From contig NZ_QMHP01000005.1 in the NCBI RefSeq assembly GCF_003313335.1, forward strand, positions 124,001 through 188,000: a stretch of DNA of 64,000 nt, written 5' to 3'. Both the position numbers and the translations under genes were made by a program. The notes below the pieces were generated by a model. That model worked only from the letters and a program-made list of their open reading frames with translations, made no database searches and had not been told where the DNA came from. This document shows positions 47,478 through 57,275 of the stretch, one piece after another. Positions within the stretch are counted from its first letter, which is position 1; each line of letters begins with the position of its first letter. The stretch comes from Pedobacter zeaxanthinifaciens (GTDB lineage Bacteria > Bacteroidota > Bacteroidia > Sphingobacteriales > Sphingobacteriaceae).

Positions 47478-48272
47478 ATGAGCAACAACAAATTATCTGT
47501 TACTATTCTTTTTTTTATCGGTTTTGGCTTGCTATTTTTTAGCTCGTGCTCATTTAAAAACCGACAAGCATTGCTTAAAACACCTTACGATGCCGATACC
47601 GTTAGAACCGTTAGGGTTGTAAATGGCACCGAAAATACCGAAGGCTATTATAATTTGATTAAACCCGAAGATGAGCTTGCCGTAAGAAATGTGCAGGACA
47701 TGAATTTAATAGTCAAAAGACAAGAAGGCCCAAATAACGTTACGCAACAAGTTTTTACCACCTTTAAAGTAAACTCAAACGGTGAAGTTACCTTACCAAA
47801 AATAGGCGCCATTAAAGTTGCTGGCCTTAACAGGACACAAGCAGCCGAAGTAATCCAAAAAGCTTACGAATCGAAAGAGCTAAATGCGCCCTTGATTGAC
47901 GTAAGAATTGCTAATGCATATATTGTGTTATTGGGAGAAGTGGCCAAGCAAGGAAAGTATGTGATAGACAGGGAAGACTATGAGCTGATTGACCTTTTAG
48001 CTGACGCAGGTGGTGTGAATGCAAACGCCAATCGTAAAATGGTAAGGATTTTTAGAGGAGATAGAGCGAATCCGGAGATTATCATGGTAAATTTGAACGA
48101 CTACAATTTTATTAGAGATCCCAAATTAAAATTAAGAGCGAAGGACATTGTGTACATTGAACCGAGAAGAATTGCCTCAAGCAGTCAAAATTTTCAAGCT
48201 TACTCTAGCTTTATACAAATAGGATTAGTAGTTTTAAATACCGCATTAATTATCTACAATATTGCCAAATAG
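47478..48272 (+). CDS. wza: Polysaccharide export lipoprotein, Wza family
   Basis: 264 residues. Lipoprotein signal with Cys24 (LLFFSSCSFKN). A Poly_export domain (about 60-145, LIKPEDELAVRNVQDMNLIV, GEVTLPKIGAIKVAGLNRTQ) and one SLBB domain (about 150-230, YIVLLGEVAKQGKYVIDRED) follow. The C-terminal helix (SFIQIGLVVLNTALIIYNIA) may cross a membrane. It should form the outer-membrane export channel. It is first of the plus-strand operon, and wzc begins at the next base. Confidence 0.92.
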   Translation: MSNNKLSVTILFFIGFGLLFFSSCSFKNRQALLKTPYDADTVRTVRVVNGTENTEGYYNLIKPEDELAVRNVQDMNLIVKRQEGPNNVTQQVFTTFKVNSNGEVTLPKIGAIKVAGLNRTQAAEVIQKAYESKELNAPLIDVRIANAYIVLLGEVAKQGKYVIDREDYELIDLLADAGGVNANANRKMVRIFRGDRANPEIIMVNLNDYNFIRDPKLKLRAKDIVYIEPRRIASSSQNFQAYSSFIQIGLVVLNTALIIYNIAK

Positions 48273-50684
48273 ATGGAACAACCAGTCAACGGAAACGCAA
48301 ATGTGCAGCAAGATATCGACTATGTTAAAATCTTAAAGATTGTACTTAGCAGGTGGTATTGGGTTGCCAGCACAGTTATCATATCGCTGATAGTGGCGTA
48401 CATGTACTTATGGTACACTCCTGAAACATTTAGCACTAGCGCATCATTAAAATTCGAAGAAAAACGTTCGGAGATATCAGAATTACTCAACGTTAGAAAC
48501 GTTTATGATCGCAATAATAAAATGCAGTCTGAGCAATTCGTGATTCGTTCAAGACAGGTATTGCTAAATGCGGTTGAAGAACTTGACTATAAAATATCAT
48601 TCTATTTAAAAGGAAGGGTTAGGACAAGCGACATTTACCCCCAAAAGCCGTTGGATATAGCCATTATTGAGCAGGATAGTCTTGATTTTGCTACCAATTT
48701 ATTTGAATACGAGCCTATTAATACTTCTTTATTTAAATTGAGTTACCAAGAAGGTGGCAAAGAAGTAAGTAAGGAGTACCGCAAAGGTCAACTGATTTCG
48801 GTGCGTGGAATCAAATTCAAGATCAACAACAATACTTTCAGCAAAACTAATAATGCAATTTATTGCTTTAAATTCAATACCAAAAGTAGTTTTGTTGGTC
48901 GTATTTCTGGCGGTTTAAGCATGGCTGAAACAAAGGGCACCAACATTCTTACCTTATCCCAAACAGATGCCAATCCTTATTTTGCTACGGATATCCTTAA
49001 CTCAATTTTAAGGGCTTACGTAGATTATGATAGAAATCAAAAAACGATTTCGGCTACGCAGACTATAAAATTTATCGACACGCTACAACAGGGCATGGCT
49101 AAGGTGGTAAAATCATCTGGATCGCAACTTGAACAGTTCAAAGTAGCTAATAAAGTGTTGGATATATCCGCTGCTGGCCAAGATGTCATGAAAAAACTCA
49201 CTGATTTAGAAACAGAAAAAAGCAGTTTAAACCTACAGGGCATTTTCATCAATCAGTTGGAAAAAGAAATTGTTGGCAATAAAAACCTCAATGCCATCAA
49301 TTATAATTTACAAGGAATTACCGATCCAATGCTAGCTAATTTGCTGGCACAATATAATGCCTTATTGCTTAAGAGAGAGCAAACTTTAGTGGATTACAAA
49401 CCAACTTCTGATGCTGTTCAGCAGATTGATAAACAGATTTTGGAGATTAAATCGGCTTTTGTGAGTAATGCCAACAGTCAGCGACAAAAAAACCAGAAAA
49501 CTTTAGATTTCTTAAATCAGCAAATTAGTGGAATTAAACAAACCTTTAACACCATTCCAAAAGCTGAACGCGAACTGATTAACCTTACATCTAACGATGC
49601 CATAAACCAAAAGGTATACAGCTATCTTTCAGAGAAAAAACTGGAAGCTCAAATTAGTAAAGCAGCAATTACCCCTGGGGCAACCATTGTAGATTTTGCG
49701 TTGTACAATATCAGAGCGATTGCGCCGAAGCAACAAAAAACCTATGTAAGTGCATTTATTATTGGATTAATAGCTGGCATTGGCCTGATATTTTTAATTA
49801 GGTTATTGAATCCATTTATTTACGATAAAGAAACCATCGAAAGCCTTACAAACATTCCTATTATTGGAGTGATAAGAAAATATCAGGATGCTATCGATGA
49901 GGACAATAGACAAATTTTATCGATTAAAAACCCGAAATCGCTTTTTTCCGAATCAGTGCGCTCTGTGCGTACCAATTTAAGTTTTTTGGCGGCCGAAAAA
50001 GCAAGCAAAGTTGTTTGTATTACCTCAGAGATATCTGGCGAAGGAAAGTCGTTTACCACGGTTAATTTAGCAAGTACGTTAAGTTTAATTGATAAAAAGG
50101 TAATTGTAATTGCTGCAGATTTACGACGCTCGAAATTACATCACACTTTTAAGGTAAATAATTTAAAAGGGCTGAGCTCTTACTTATCCAACCAAACCAC
50201 GCTGGAAGAAATTACCTACGACACTGAGGTTGAAAATTTAAAATTTATACCTGCAGGACCTGTTCCTCCAAACCCTTCTGAGCTACTTTATTCAGATAAA
50301 ATGCAGGCTTTGTTGGAGCTATTGACTCAGAGTTACGATTTCGTAATTGTTGACTCCGCTCCTGTTGGTTTAGTTTCGGATGCAATCCCTTTAATTAGGA
50401 TGGCGGATGTCAACCTATTTGTAATCCGTTCGGGAGTATCGCGTTATCAGGCGGCCTCCGTTCCAGAGCGCTTGTCGAAAGAGTTTAACCTATCTAATAT
50501 CGCTATCATATTAAACGCTTTTGATAACGACATACTGCACAGCAGGTACTACACTACTAATTATACCGGAAGTTATTACGCCAACTACTACTACTATTCC
50601 GATTACTCGAACACGGGATATGGCAGTGGCTACTATAACGATGGACCAGATAAAAAGTGGTGGGAATTTTGGAAAAAGAAATAG
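48273..50684 (+). CDS. wzc: Wzc-type chain-length regulator and tyrosine kinase
   Basis: 803 residues. A Wzz domain with a first membrane helix (about 29-50), a long periplasmic coiled coil (about 270-430), and a second helix (about 490-512, YVSAFIIGLIAGIGLIFLIR). The BY-kinase domain has Walker A SGEGKSFTTVNLAS (about 586), Walker A' VIVIAADLRRS and Walker B FVIVDSAPVG. The tail is Tyr-rich (NYTGSYYANYYYYSDYSNT), the usual autophosphorylation cluster. The GNVR-like Arg is not obvious; NTIPKAEREL is near. It sets polymer length and couples to Wza. Confidence 0.94.
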   Translation: MEQPVNGNANVQQDIDYVKILKIVLSRWYWVASTVIISLIVAYMYLWYTPETFSTSASLKFEEKRSEISELLNVRNVYDRNNKMQSEQFVIRSRQVLLNAVEELDYKISFYLKGRVRTSDIYPQKPLDIAIIEQDSLDFATNLFEYEPINTSLFKLSYQEGGKEVSKEYRKGQLISVRGIKFKINNNTFSKTNNAIYCFKFNTKSSFVGRISGGLSMAETKGTNILTLSQTDANPYFATDILNSILRAYVDYDRNQKTISATQTIKFIDTLQQGMAKVVKSSGSQLEQFKVANKVLDISAAGQDVMKKLTDLETEKSSLNLQGIFINQLEKEIVGNKNLNAINYNLQGITDPMLANLLAQYNALLLKREQTLVDYKPTSDAVQQIDKQILEIKSAFVSNANSQRQKNQKTLDFLNQQISGIKQTFNTIPKAERELINLTSNDAINQKVYSYLSEKKLEAQISKAAITPGATIVDFALYNIRAIAPKQQKTYVSAFIIGLIAGIGLIFLIRLLNPFIYDKETIESLTNIPIIGVIRKYQDAIDEDNRQILSIKNPKSLFSESVRSVRTNLSFLAAEKASKVVCITSEISGEGKSFTTVNLASTLSLIDKKVIVIAADLRRSKLHHTFKVNNLKGLSSYLSNQTTLEEITYDTEVENLKFIPAGPVPPNPSELLYSDKMQALLELLTQSYDFVIVDSAPVGLVSDAIPLIRMADVNLFVIRSGVSRYQAASVPERLSKEFNLSNIAIILNAFDNDILHSRYYTTNYTGSYYANYYYYSDYSNTGYGSGYYNDGPDKKWWEFWKKK

Positions 50685-50687
50685 AAG

Positions 50688-51194
50688 ATGATTGATCATT
50701 TGTACAGATGGTATCCCGTGTACACGAATTCAAGAGCAGAGAAGAAGGCATATCAAGAGCTACAAAGAAAGCACATTGAATGTTATCTGCCGCTGAAAAA
50801 AGAATGGAGACAGTGGAGCGATCGCAAAAAACTGGTGGAGGAACCGTTGTTTAAATCATACATTTTTGTGCGTATCTCCAATAAGGAACATGCCGAGGTT
50901 TTAATGACGCAGGGCGTTAGCCGTTTCCTTTATTTTTCAGGTAAAATTGCCATTATGCCCGACAAGCAGATGGAAGATTTGAAGTTGCTCATGGCCTCCG
51001 GCGAAGAGCTAGAACTGATTGAACACGAAATTTGTCCGGGCGAAAAAGTAATTGTAAATGCCGGTCCGTTTAAAGGCATGATTGCCGAACTTGTATCTAT
51101 AAAAAACAAAAAAAGCTTAGTTTTAAAGTTAGAGAACTTGGGTTACGCCATACAGGTAAAAACCTCAATGGCATACATTAAGCCCTTAAAATAG
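50688..51194 (+). CDS. upxY: UpxY-family transcription antiterminator
   Basis: 168 residues. NusG N-terminal domain (about 5-110, RWYPVYTNSRAEKKAYQELQ, PLFKSYIFVRI) and a KOW domain (about 120-168, CPGEKVIVNAGPFKGMIAEL). UpxY proteins of Bacteroides let polymerase read through capsule loci from their 5' leader. Here the gene is third, after wza and wzc, instead of first. It begins 3 nt after wzc. The next 166 nt (51195-51360) have a GCCC/GGGC hairpin (about 51278-51300) but no clear terminator. Confidence 0.9.
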   Translation: MIDHLYRWYPVYTNSRAEKKAYQELQRKHIECYLPLKKEWRQWSDRKKLVEEPLFKSYIFVRISNKEHAEVLMTQGVSRFLYFSGKIAIMPDKQMEDLKLLMASGEELELIEHEICPGEKVIVNAGPFKGMIAELVSIKNKKSLVLKLENLGYAIQVKTSMAYIKPLK

Positions 51195-51360
51195 TTTCTT
51201 AACATTAAATAAATAGTGATTGAATAAGTTTGAATTTCTTATTCTTTCAGCAATAATTGATTGAAACCCAAAGCTAGGCCCAAAAATGGGACTGAAAGGG
51301 CGAAGCTGTGAGTAATCGTGATTTTGCGGATAAATAAATTGATATTCCTTTTTAAAGTTA

Positions 51361-53151
51361 ATGTGTAGGATAGCTGGCATTATAGATAAGAACCTGAATC
51401 AACTTGAGCTTGAGGATGGCGTACGAAAAATGTGCACTGCAATGCATAAAGGCGGACCAGATGGTGAAGGTTATCAATATTTTAACGAACTAAATTTTGC
51501 CTTTGGTCATCGTAGACTGTCCTTAATTGACCTGAGCGAAAACGGAGCCCAACCCATGAACTATGAAAACAAGTTGTGGATTACGTTTAATGGCGAAATT
51601 TATAATTATCTGGAATTAAAAGCTGATTTAGTAGAAAAAGGCTGCGCATTTAAAAATCAAACCGATACAGAGGTAATACTTGCGGGCTACAAGATTTACG
51701 GCACATCGTTTTTTAACGCATTAAGTGGCATGTTCGCTTTTGCGCTATTTGATAGTTCACTAGGAAAAACATACTTAGTTAGAGACAGCGCCGGTATCAA
51801 ACCGTTATACTACTGTAAGGCAAATGAGGGACTTTATTTCGCATCTGAAGTGAAGGCCTTTAAAGCAATTAATTCGCAGTGGGCAGAAAACGAAGATTGG
51901 AAGATCTATTTCTTATTATTTGGTTTCGTTCCTGAACCTTACACTACGCTAAAAAATGTCTATAGCTTGCCTAAAGGTCATTATTTATGCTTAAACCATT
52001 ATAATTCAACGGTTGAAATCATCAGCTTTTTGGCTCAGAAATCAGTTAACTCATCAGATACAAATGAAGCTTTATTGATCAAGGAGAAACTCGATAAGGC
52101 GGTAGAACGACACCTAATTTCGGATGCACCGATAGGCATTTTTTTAAGCGGAGGGATTGATAGCAGTTTACTTAGCCTTATTGCGCACCAAAAACACCTG
52201 AATAAAATTAAAACAGTAAGTATTAATTTTCAGGAAACAGATTTCTCCGAGTCAGTTTATCAAGATATCATTGTTAAAAAAATTGATAGCGAACATGTGA
52301 GCAAAATAGTAACGCTAGCCGATTTTGAAAAAAATATCGATCGAATTTTCCAAGATATGGACCAACCGTCTAACGATGGGATTAACTCTTGGTTTGTGAA
52401 CGAAATAGCAAGTAAAAGCGGATTGAAAGCAGTGCTATCAGGCATTGGCGCCGATGAAATTTTTGGAGGATATCCATCTTTCAAAAGACATGGGATGATT
52501 AAATTGCTCAAAAAATTTCCGAGATTCCTGTTAAAAAGTGCGAAATATCTACCTGGTGATAAACTGAGGCGCATTAGCTTCCTAGCTCTTAAGAATCCAG
52601 TAGGCGAGTATCTTTTTTTACGTGGTTTCTATACTTCCAATATCGTAAGTAAATTACTGGGAGTACCAGAAGAGAAAATCAATACGCTGTTAGAAAATTA
52701 CAAATTGGACCCAGCAGTAGATCAATTAAATGCCGAAGACAGAATTTCTTGGTTCGAGACCAATGTATACATGCAAAATCAGCTGTTAAAAGATACAGAT
52801 TACATGAGCATGGCCCACGGCATAGAAGTTAGAGTGCCGTTTTTGGATAAGGAGTTGCTTAATGCAGCCACTAGTTTAGCCACTGAAAAGAGGTTTAAAA
52901 AGCAACCGAAAGGCCTGCTAATTGAAGCATATAAAAATATCTTACCCGAAGCAATTTGGAATAGGCAGAAAAAAGGTTTTACTTTTCCATTTCAAAAGTG
53001 GTTTTTTAGTTACGAGCCAATGCTAACCGAAAGTAATTACTCGGCAAATGAGCAAGCTTTAAAACTGGTAAAGCAATTTAAGCAAGGGAAGTTACACTGG
53101 TCCAAATTATTTGCTGTTTATCAAATTTTCCATCGTGCCAAAAAAGGGTAA
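51361..53151 (+). CDS. asnB: Asparagine synthase (glutamine-hydrolysing) family
   Basis: 596 residues. Nucleophile Cys2 (MCRIAGI). The class II glutaminase domain spans about 2-200 (HRRLSLIDLSENGAQPM, FNGEIYNYLEL, NQTDTEVILAGY). The synthetase domain has the PP-loop FLSGGIDSSLL (about 262-272) and LSGIGADEIFGGY. In polysaccharide clusters this family often forms amides or adds amino groups to sugar acids, in addition to making asparagine. Here it sits inside the operon, so sugar amidation is possible. The downstream glycosyltransferase start overlaps its end. Confidence 0.88.
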   Translation: MCRIAGIIDKNLNQLELEDGVRKMCTAMHKGGPDGEGYQYFNELNFAFGHRRLSLIDLSENGAQPMNYENKLWITFNGEIYNYLELKADLVEKGCAFKNQTDTEVILAGYKIYGTSFFNALSGMFAFALFDSSLGKTYLVRDSAGIKPLYYCKANEGLYFASEVKAFKAINSQWAENEDWKIYFLLFGFVPEPYTTLKNVYSLPKGHYLCLNHYNSTVEIISFLAQKSVNSSDTNEALLIKEKLDKAVERHLISDAPIGIFLSGGIDSSLLSLIAHQKHLNKIKTVSINFQETDFSESVYQDIIVKKIDSEHVSKIVTLADFEKNIDRIFQDMDQPSNDGINSWFVNEIASKSGLKAVLSGIGADEIFGGYPSFKRHGMIKLLKKFPRFLLKSAKYLPGDKLRRISFLALKNPVGEYLFLRGFYTSNIVSKLLGVPEEKINTLLENYKLDPAVDQLNAEDRISWFETNVYMQNQLLKDTDYMSMAHGIEVRVPFLDKELLNAATSLATEKRFKKQPKGLLIEAYKNILPEAIWNRQKKGFTFPFQKWFFSYEPMLTESNYSANEQALKLVKQFKQGKLHWSKLFAVYQIFHRAKKG

Positions 53152-54247
53152 TCATATCCTGTTTCTTAACTTATATACCTTTAGTTTAACTGGGGGCATT
53201 GAAAAAGTATGTAAGAACTTTATTGACGTACTGCATGACCTATTTGGGGATAAAGGATGGCATAGCCTGTCATTATACGATTGTACGAAAGACAAAGGCA
53301 AATTAAAGGCAAAAACCGTTAAAGGATTCAACAATAATAAATTGCTATTCTTCATCAGTAGCTTGCTGATTGGCATAAAAACAAACACAATCATCCTATC
53401 TCATATTAACCTTTTATTGATAGCCAAAGTAATTTCGTTGCTGAAACCCAATAATAGGATTATATTATTTGCCCATGGCATAGAGGTTTGGGGTGAGTTG
53501 CCAAAGTGGAAAGTAGATTTCCTAAACAAGAAGGCAGAAATTTGGGCAGTAAGTAACTTCACAAAGCAAATATTAATTGACAAGCAAGGCTTTTTAAAAA
53601 ATAAAATTGTTGTTTTAAATAACAGTTTAGAGCCAAATTTGACCCTTCCCTCCGATTTTTCAAAACCGCTAAGCCTCTTAAAAAAATATCAGTTGGAAAA
53701 AGATTATCCAGTAATCTACACGCTTACAAGAATATCTTCAAACGAAAAATATAAAGGATATGACAATGTTATAAAGGCATTGGGAAAGTTAAAAAAAGAG
53801 GGAAAATATTACCACTATCTAATTGCTGGAAAGTCTGACACTTTGGAGAAGAAAAGACTGGAAAATCTTATTGCTGAAAATGACCTGAATGATGAGGTGA
53901 AACTTTTGGGCTACATTGACGAAAAAGATTTGAATGATCATTTTTTGTTATCGGATGTGTTCGCAATGCCCAGCAAGGGGGAAGGTTTCGGCATTGTATT
54001 TATAGAAGCTGCTGCTCACGGCTGTCAGGTAATTGCTGGCGATAAAGATGGAAGTACGGATGCCCTACTAAACGGAAAATTGGGTCGATTGGTAGACCCA
54101 GATGATGTAAATGCGATTGCCGTAGCAATTGAGCATGCCGTAGCTAATAAAAACCATCATCCTAAGTTGCAGCAGCAGCTTACCATAGAAAATTTTGGCT
54201 TTGAAACCTACAAAAACAAAGTAGCACAGCTGTTGACAGCAAATTAA
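53135..54247 (+). CDS. Family 4 glycosyltransferase
   Basis: 370 residues from GTG at 53135 (VPKKGNHILFLNLYTF); an ATG at 53111 would overlap asnB by 41 nt and add residues not expected before the first strand. GT-B fold: TFSLTGGIEKV donor loop, LFAHGIEVWG, and the C-terminal AMPSKGEGFGIVFIEAAAHG (EX7E motif). The donor nucleotide sugar is unknown. It builds the repeat unit or chain in the cytoplasm. Confidence 0.85.
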   Translation: MPKKGNHILFLNLYTFSLTGGIEKVCKNFIDVLHDLFGDKGWHSLSLYDCTKDKGKLKAKTVKGFNNNKLLFFISSLLIGIKTNTIILSHINLLLIAKVISLLKPNNRIILFAHGIEVWGELPKWKVDFLNKKAEIWAVSNFTKQILIDKQGFLKNKIVVLNNSLEPNLTLPSDFSKPLSLLKKYQLEKDYPVIYTLTRISSNEKYKGYDNVIKALGKLKKEGKYYHYLIAGKSDTLEKKRLENLIAENDLNDEVKLLGYIDEKDLNDHFLLSDVFAMPSKGEGFGIVFIEAAAHGCQVIAGDKDGSTDALLNGKLGRLVDPDDVNAIAVAIEHAVANKNHHPKLQQQLTIENFGFETYKNKVAQLLTAN

Positions 54248-54265
54248 CACCATTCATAATTTTAC

Positions 54266-55126
54266 ATGAACAACCAACAAACATACGACTGGAGCATTGA
54301 GCCGCAAAACTCGCTGCTTGATCTAAAGTTAAAAGATACCTGGGCCTACAGGGATTTACTTTGGCTTTTAGTAAGAAGGGACTTCGTGTCTTTTTACAAG
54401 CAAACGATATTAGGGCCACTTTGGTTTTTTATACAGCCATTGCTCACTACAATCATCTTTACTTTCGTTTTTGGTAATTTGGCGGGTATCAGCACAGATG
54501 GTTTGCCGCAGCCTCTTTTTTACATGGCCGGCATTACTGCTTGGAATTATTTTGCTGATTGCTTAACCAAAACATCCACCGTGTTTAAGGACAACGCCAA
54601 CATTTTTGGGAAGGTTTACTTCCCCCGTTTAATCATGCCATTGAGCATTGTGGTGAGTAACCTAGTGAGGTTCGGCGTACAGTTTTTACTGTTTTTAATG
54701 GTAATGGCCTATTACTTTTTCATAGCAAAGGCAAATTTTGAGATTACTTGGGCCATCAGCCTCTTCCCTATTGTGGTTATCCTAATGGCATTACTAGGCT
54801 TAGGTTTAGGCATGCTAATTTCAGCTATGACTACTAAATATCGCGATTTAGCTTTTTTAGTAACCTTTGGGGTACAATTGTTAATGTACGCTACCACGGT
54901 AATTTACCCGCTAAGCACAGCCATTCAAAACTATCCCAACTATTCTTGGATCATCGAATATAATCCAATGACACCGCTCATTGAAACTTTTAGATACGGT
55001 TTTTTAGGCAAGGGTGCTTTTAGCTGGGCTTCCTTTGGCTATACTGCGGGCATCACTGTAGTAATTTTGCTTGCCGGAATAGTGATATTTAACAAAGTAG
55101 AAAAGAATTTCGTAGATACGGTTTAA
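54266..55126 (+). CDS. wzm: ABC-2 type polysaccharide export permease
   Basis: 286 residues, six hydrophobic helices in an ABC2-membrane arrangement. LLVRRDFVSFYKQTILGPLW and PLLTTIIFTFVFGNLAG are typical of Wzm/TagG proteins. It should move lipid-linked glycan across the cytoplasmic membrane with a Wzt ATPase. It is the only such permease in the window, while there are two Wzt-like genes. Confidence 0.92.
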   Translation: MNNQQTYDWSIEPQNSLLDLKLKDTWAYRDLLWLLVRRDFVSFYKQTILGPLWFFIQPLLTTIIFTFVFGNLAGISTDGLPQPLFYMAGITAWNYFADCLTKTSTVFKDNANIFGKVYFPRLIMPLSIVVSNLVRFGVQFLLFLMVMAYYFFIAKANFEITWAISLFPIVVILMALLGLGLGMLISAMTTKYRDLAFLVTFGVQLLMYATTVIYPLSTAIQNYPNYSWIIEYNPMTPLIETFRYGFLGKGAFSWASFGYTAGITVVILLAGIVIFNKVEKNFVDTV

Positions 55127-55137
55127 CGCCAGACCAA

Positions 55138-55980
55138 TTGGATTTGCTGCCGAAAATAAGCATTGTAGTACCAAGTTATAACCAAGGAAAGTACTTGGAA
55201 GACACTTTGCTTTCCATTATCAAGCAAGATTATCCAAACTTGCAGTTAATTGTGATTGATGGCGGGAGTACCGATCAAAGTTTGGCTGTAATTCAAAAAT
55301 ACGAGCATCAAATTAATTATTGGGTAAGCGAAAAAGATAAAGGACAAAGCCATGCCATCAATAAAGGTTTGTTAAAAGCCGACGGTGAATTGGTAAGTTT
55401 CTTAAACAGTGATGATTTGTTGACACCAAATGCTTTGTTTGAAGTAGCGAAGCTTTATTCGAAGGATAAAAAGCAAATCATTACGGCAGCATGGTTAGAG
55501 GGTACCGACCTCAATAATACGATAACAAGAGAAGTACTATCACCCTTAACCATCGAAAACTTCATTTTAAAAGTTGGGCTATTTGGGCAACCAGGTACAT
55601 TTTGGACCAACAACAAACAACTTTGTTTTGATGAAGACTACCATTTCTGTCTTGATTTCGAGTTTTTTTATCGCTTATTGCGACACGGTTATGAAATGGT
55701 TATAGCAAAAACACCTTTGGGATTTTTCAGGGCTCATCCTGATGCTAAAACTGCCTTAAAACAAGATATTAAATTCAAGGAAATCATTAAGTTTCTTGAA
55801 ACCAACATCAAGTTTCATCAAAATATCAGTTCCAGTATATTGGCTTTAACCGCAAGAAGTAAAAGATCGCTTTACCGACTAGAGCTATTAAAAAGCTGGA
55901 ACCATAATAAACTGAACTTTTGCGCTACTTTATGGTCGGCATTAAAGTATGACCCTCGCATTTTAATTAGAGGCATCTGA
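55138..55980 (+). CDS. Family 2 glycosyltransferase (TTG start)
   Basis: 280 residues from TTG at 55138 (another TTG at 55144 is possible; no ATG exists before the first strand). GT-A: ISIVVPSYNQGKYLEDTLLS, VIDGGSTDQS, FLNSDDLLTP. FGQPGTFWTNN and FDEDYHFCLDFEFFYRLL follow. The C-terminal 60 residues are helical and basic. It starts 11 nt after wzm and overlaps wzt by one base (TGATG). Confidence 0.85.
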   Translation: MDLLPKISIVVPSYNQGKYLEDTLLSIIKQDYPNLQLIVIDGGSTDQSLAVIQKYEHQINYWVSEKDKGQSHAINKGLLKADGELVSFLNSDDLLTPNALFEVAKLYSKDKKQIITAAWLEGTDLNNTITREVLSPLTIENFILKVGLFGQPGTFWTNNKQLCFDEDYHFCLDFEFFYRLLRHGYEMVIAKTPLGFFRAHPDAKTALKQDIKFKEIIKFLETNIKFHQNISSSILALTARSKRSLYRLELLKSWNHNKLNFCATLWSALKYDPRILIRGI

Positions 55981-57272
55981 TGAATTCCAATATCGCCTTA
56001 AAAGCTATCGACATAAGTAAAGCCTACCAATTGGGAGAAATTGGCACAGGAACCATCAGCAGAGATTTGGAACGTTGGTGGGCCAAAGTTAGAGGCAAGG
56101 CTGATCCCCTAGCGAAAATTGGTGAAGTTAACGACCGAACCAAATCCGCTAATACTGAAATAATCTGGAGCTTAAAAGATATCAACTTTGAAATTGAGCA
56201 AGGCGAGGCGATTGGTGTTATTGGACCTAACGGTGCGGGAAAAAGTACCTTACTTAAAATACTTAGCAAAATTACGTCGCCTACCACAGGAAAGGTAGTA
56301 GGACGTGGACGCATTGCATCTTTACTAGAGATTGGTACCGGCTTTAACCCCGAATTAACGGGGAGAGAAAATATTTTCCTTAACGGCTCCATACTTGGTA
56401 TGCGAAAAGCGGAAACGCAACGTAAATTAGATGAAATAGTTGATTTTGCCGGAGTTGCAAAATACTTGGATACGCCTGTGAAACGCTACTCATCAGGCAT
56501 GTATGTTCGATTAGCCTTTGCGGTAGCAGCACATTTGGAAAGCGAAATTTTATTGGTAGACGAAGTGCTAGCCGTTGGCGATGCCGAATTTCAGGCTAAG
56601 TGCCTCGGAAAAATGGAGAGCGTAACTAAATCCCAAGGACGTACCATACTTTTTGTAAGTCATAACATGGGCAGCATTGGCGAACTTTGCCAAAAATCCA
56701 TTTTATTGAACCAAGGACAACTTAAACGATTTGACCAAACCAATTTAGTTATTAGTGAATATCTTAGCAGTGAGTTTAGTGAATATCCACAATGGGAAAA
56801 GCTAAACGAACGTTATTCCAGTCCTTTTTTCGATTTATTAGCTTTTCATTTGGTGGACAGTAATAAAACGCAAAATTTAACAGGAGTTGTAAAAAATGAT
56901 GATGTTGGCGGTGTTTACGTTAAGTTTGATGTTAAAGAGTTACATCCAAACCTTTGCTTTGGTATTGCGCTATACACCCAACAAGAACAGCTGCTTTTTT
57001 GGTCTTACCAAACTGACAAAGCTCAAAACGAATGGGTACAGCCACCGCTAGGTACTAACGAAGTTATTATTTGGATGCCTAAACGTGTACTGAACGAAGG
57101 TGTTTACAAAATCAAGATTATCGCTAGCTTACATTTTATCAAGTGGATTATTTTACCTAAAGAAGCGCCTCATATTAACCTTCAAATAGTGGGTGGTTTA
57201 AGTGAATCGCCTATTTGGAATGATGCTAGGCCAGGAACTTTAGCTCCGGTACTTGATTTTGAGAGAATTTAA
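55980..57272 (+). CDS. wzt: ABC ATPase with glycan-binding domain, Wzt copy 1
   Basis: 430 residues. The ATPase (about 1-255) has Walker A GPNGAGKSTLL (about 82-92), signature YSSGMYVRLAFAVA, Walker B ILLVDEVLAVGD and H-loop FVSHNMGS. About residues 290-425 form a C-terminal beta-sandwich (VYVKFDVKELHPNLCFGIAL, FGIALYTQQEQLLFW), the Wzt_C type that reads the non-reducing end of the glycan in studied systems. Pairs with wzm. A paralogue lies at 61317. Confidence 0.92.
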   Translation: MNSNIALKAIDISKAYQLGEIGTGTISRDLERWWAKVRGKADPLAKIGEVNDRTKSANTEIIWSLKDINFEIEQGEAIGVIGPNGAGKSTLLKILSKITSPTTGKVVGRGRIASLLEIGTGFNPELTGRENIFLNGSILGMRKAETQRKLDEIVDFAGVAKYLDTPVKRYSSGMYVRLAFAVAAHLESEILLVDEVLAVGDAEFQAKCLGKMESVTKSQGRTILFVSHNMGSIGELCQKSILLNQGQLKRFDQTNLVISEYLSSEFSEYPQWEKLNERYSSPFFDLLAFHLVDSNKTQNLTGVVKNDDVGGVYVKFDVKELHPNLCFGIALYTQQEQLLFWSYQTDKAQNEWVQPPLGTNEVIIWMPKRVLNEGVYKIKIIASLHFIKWIILPKEAPHINLQIVGGLSESPIWNDARPGTLAPVLDFERI

Positions 57273-57275
57273 ATT

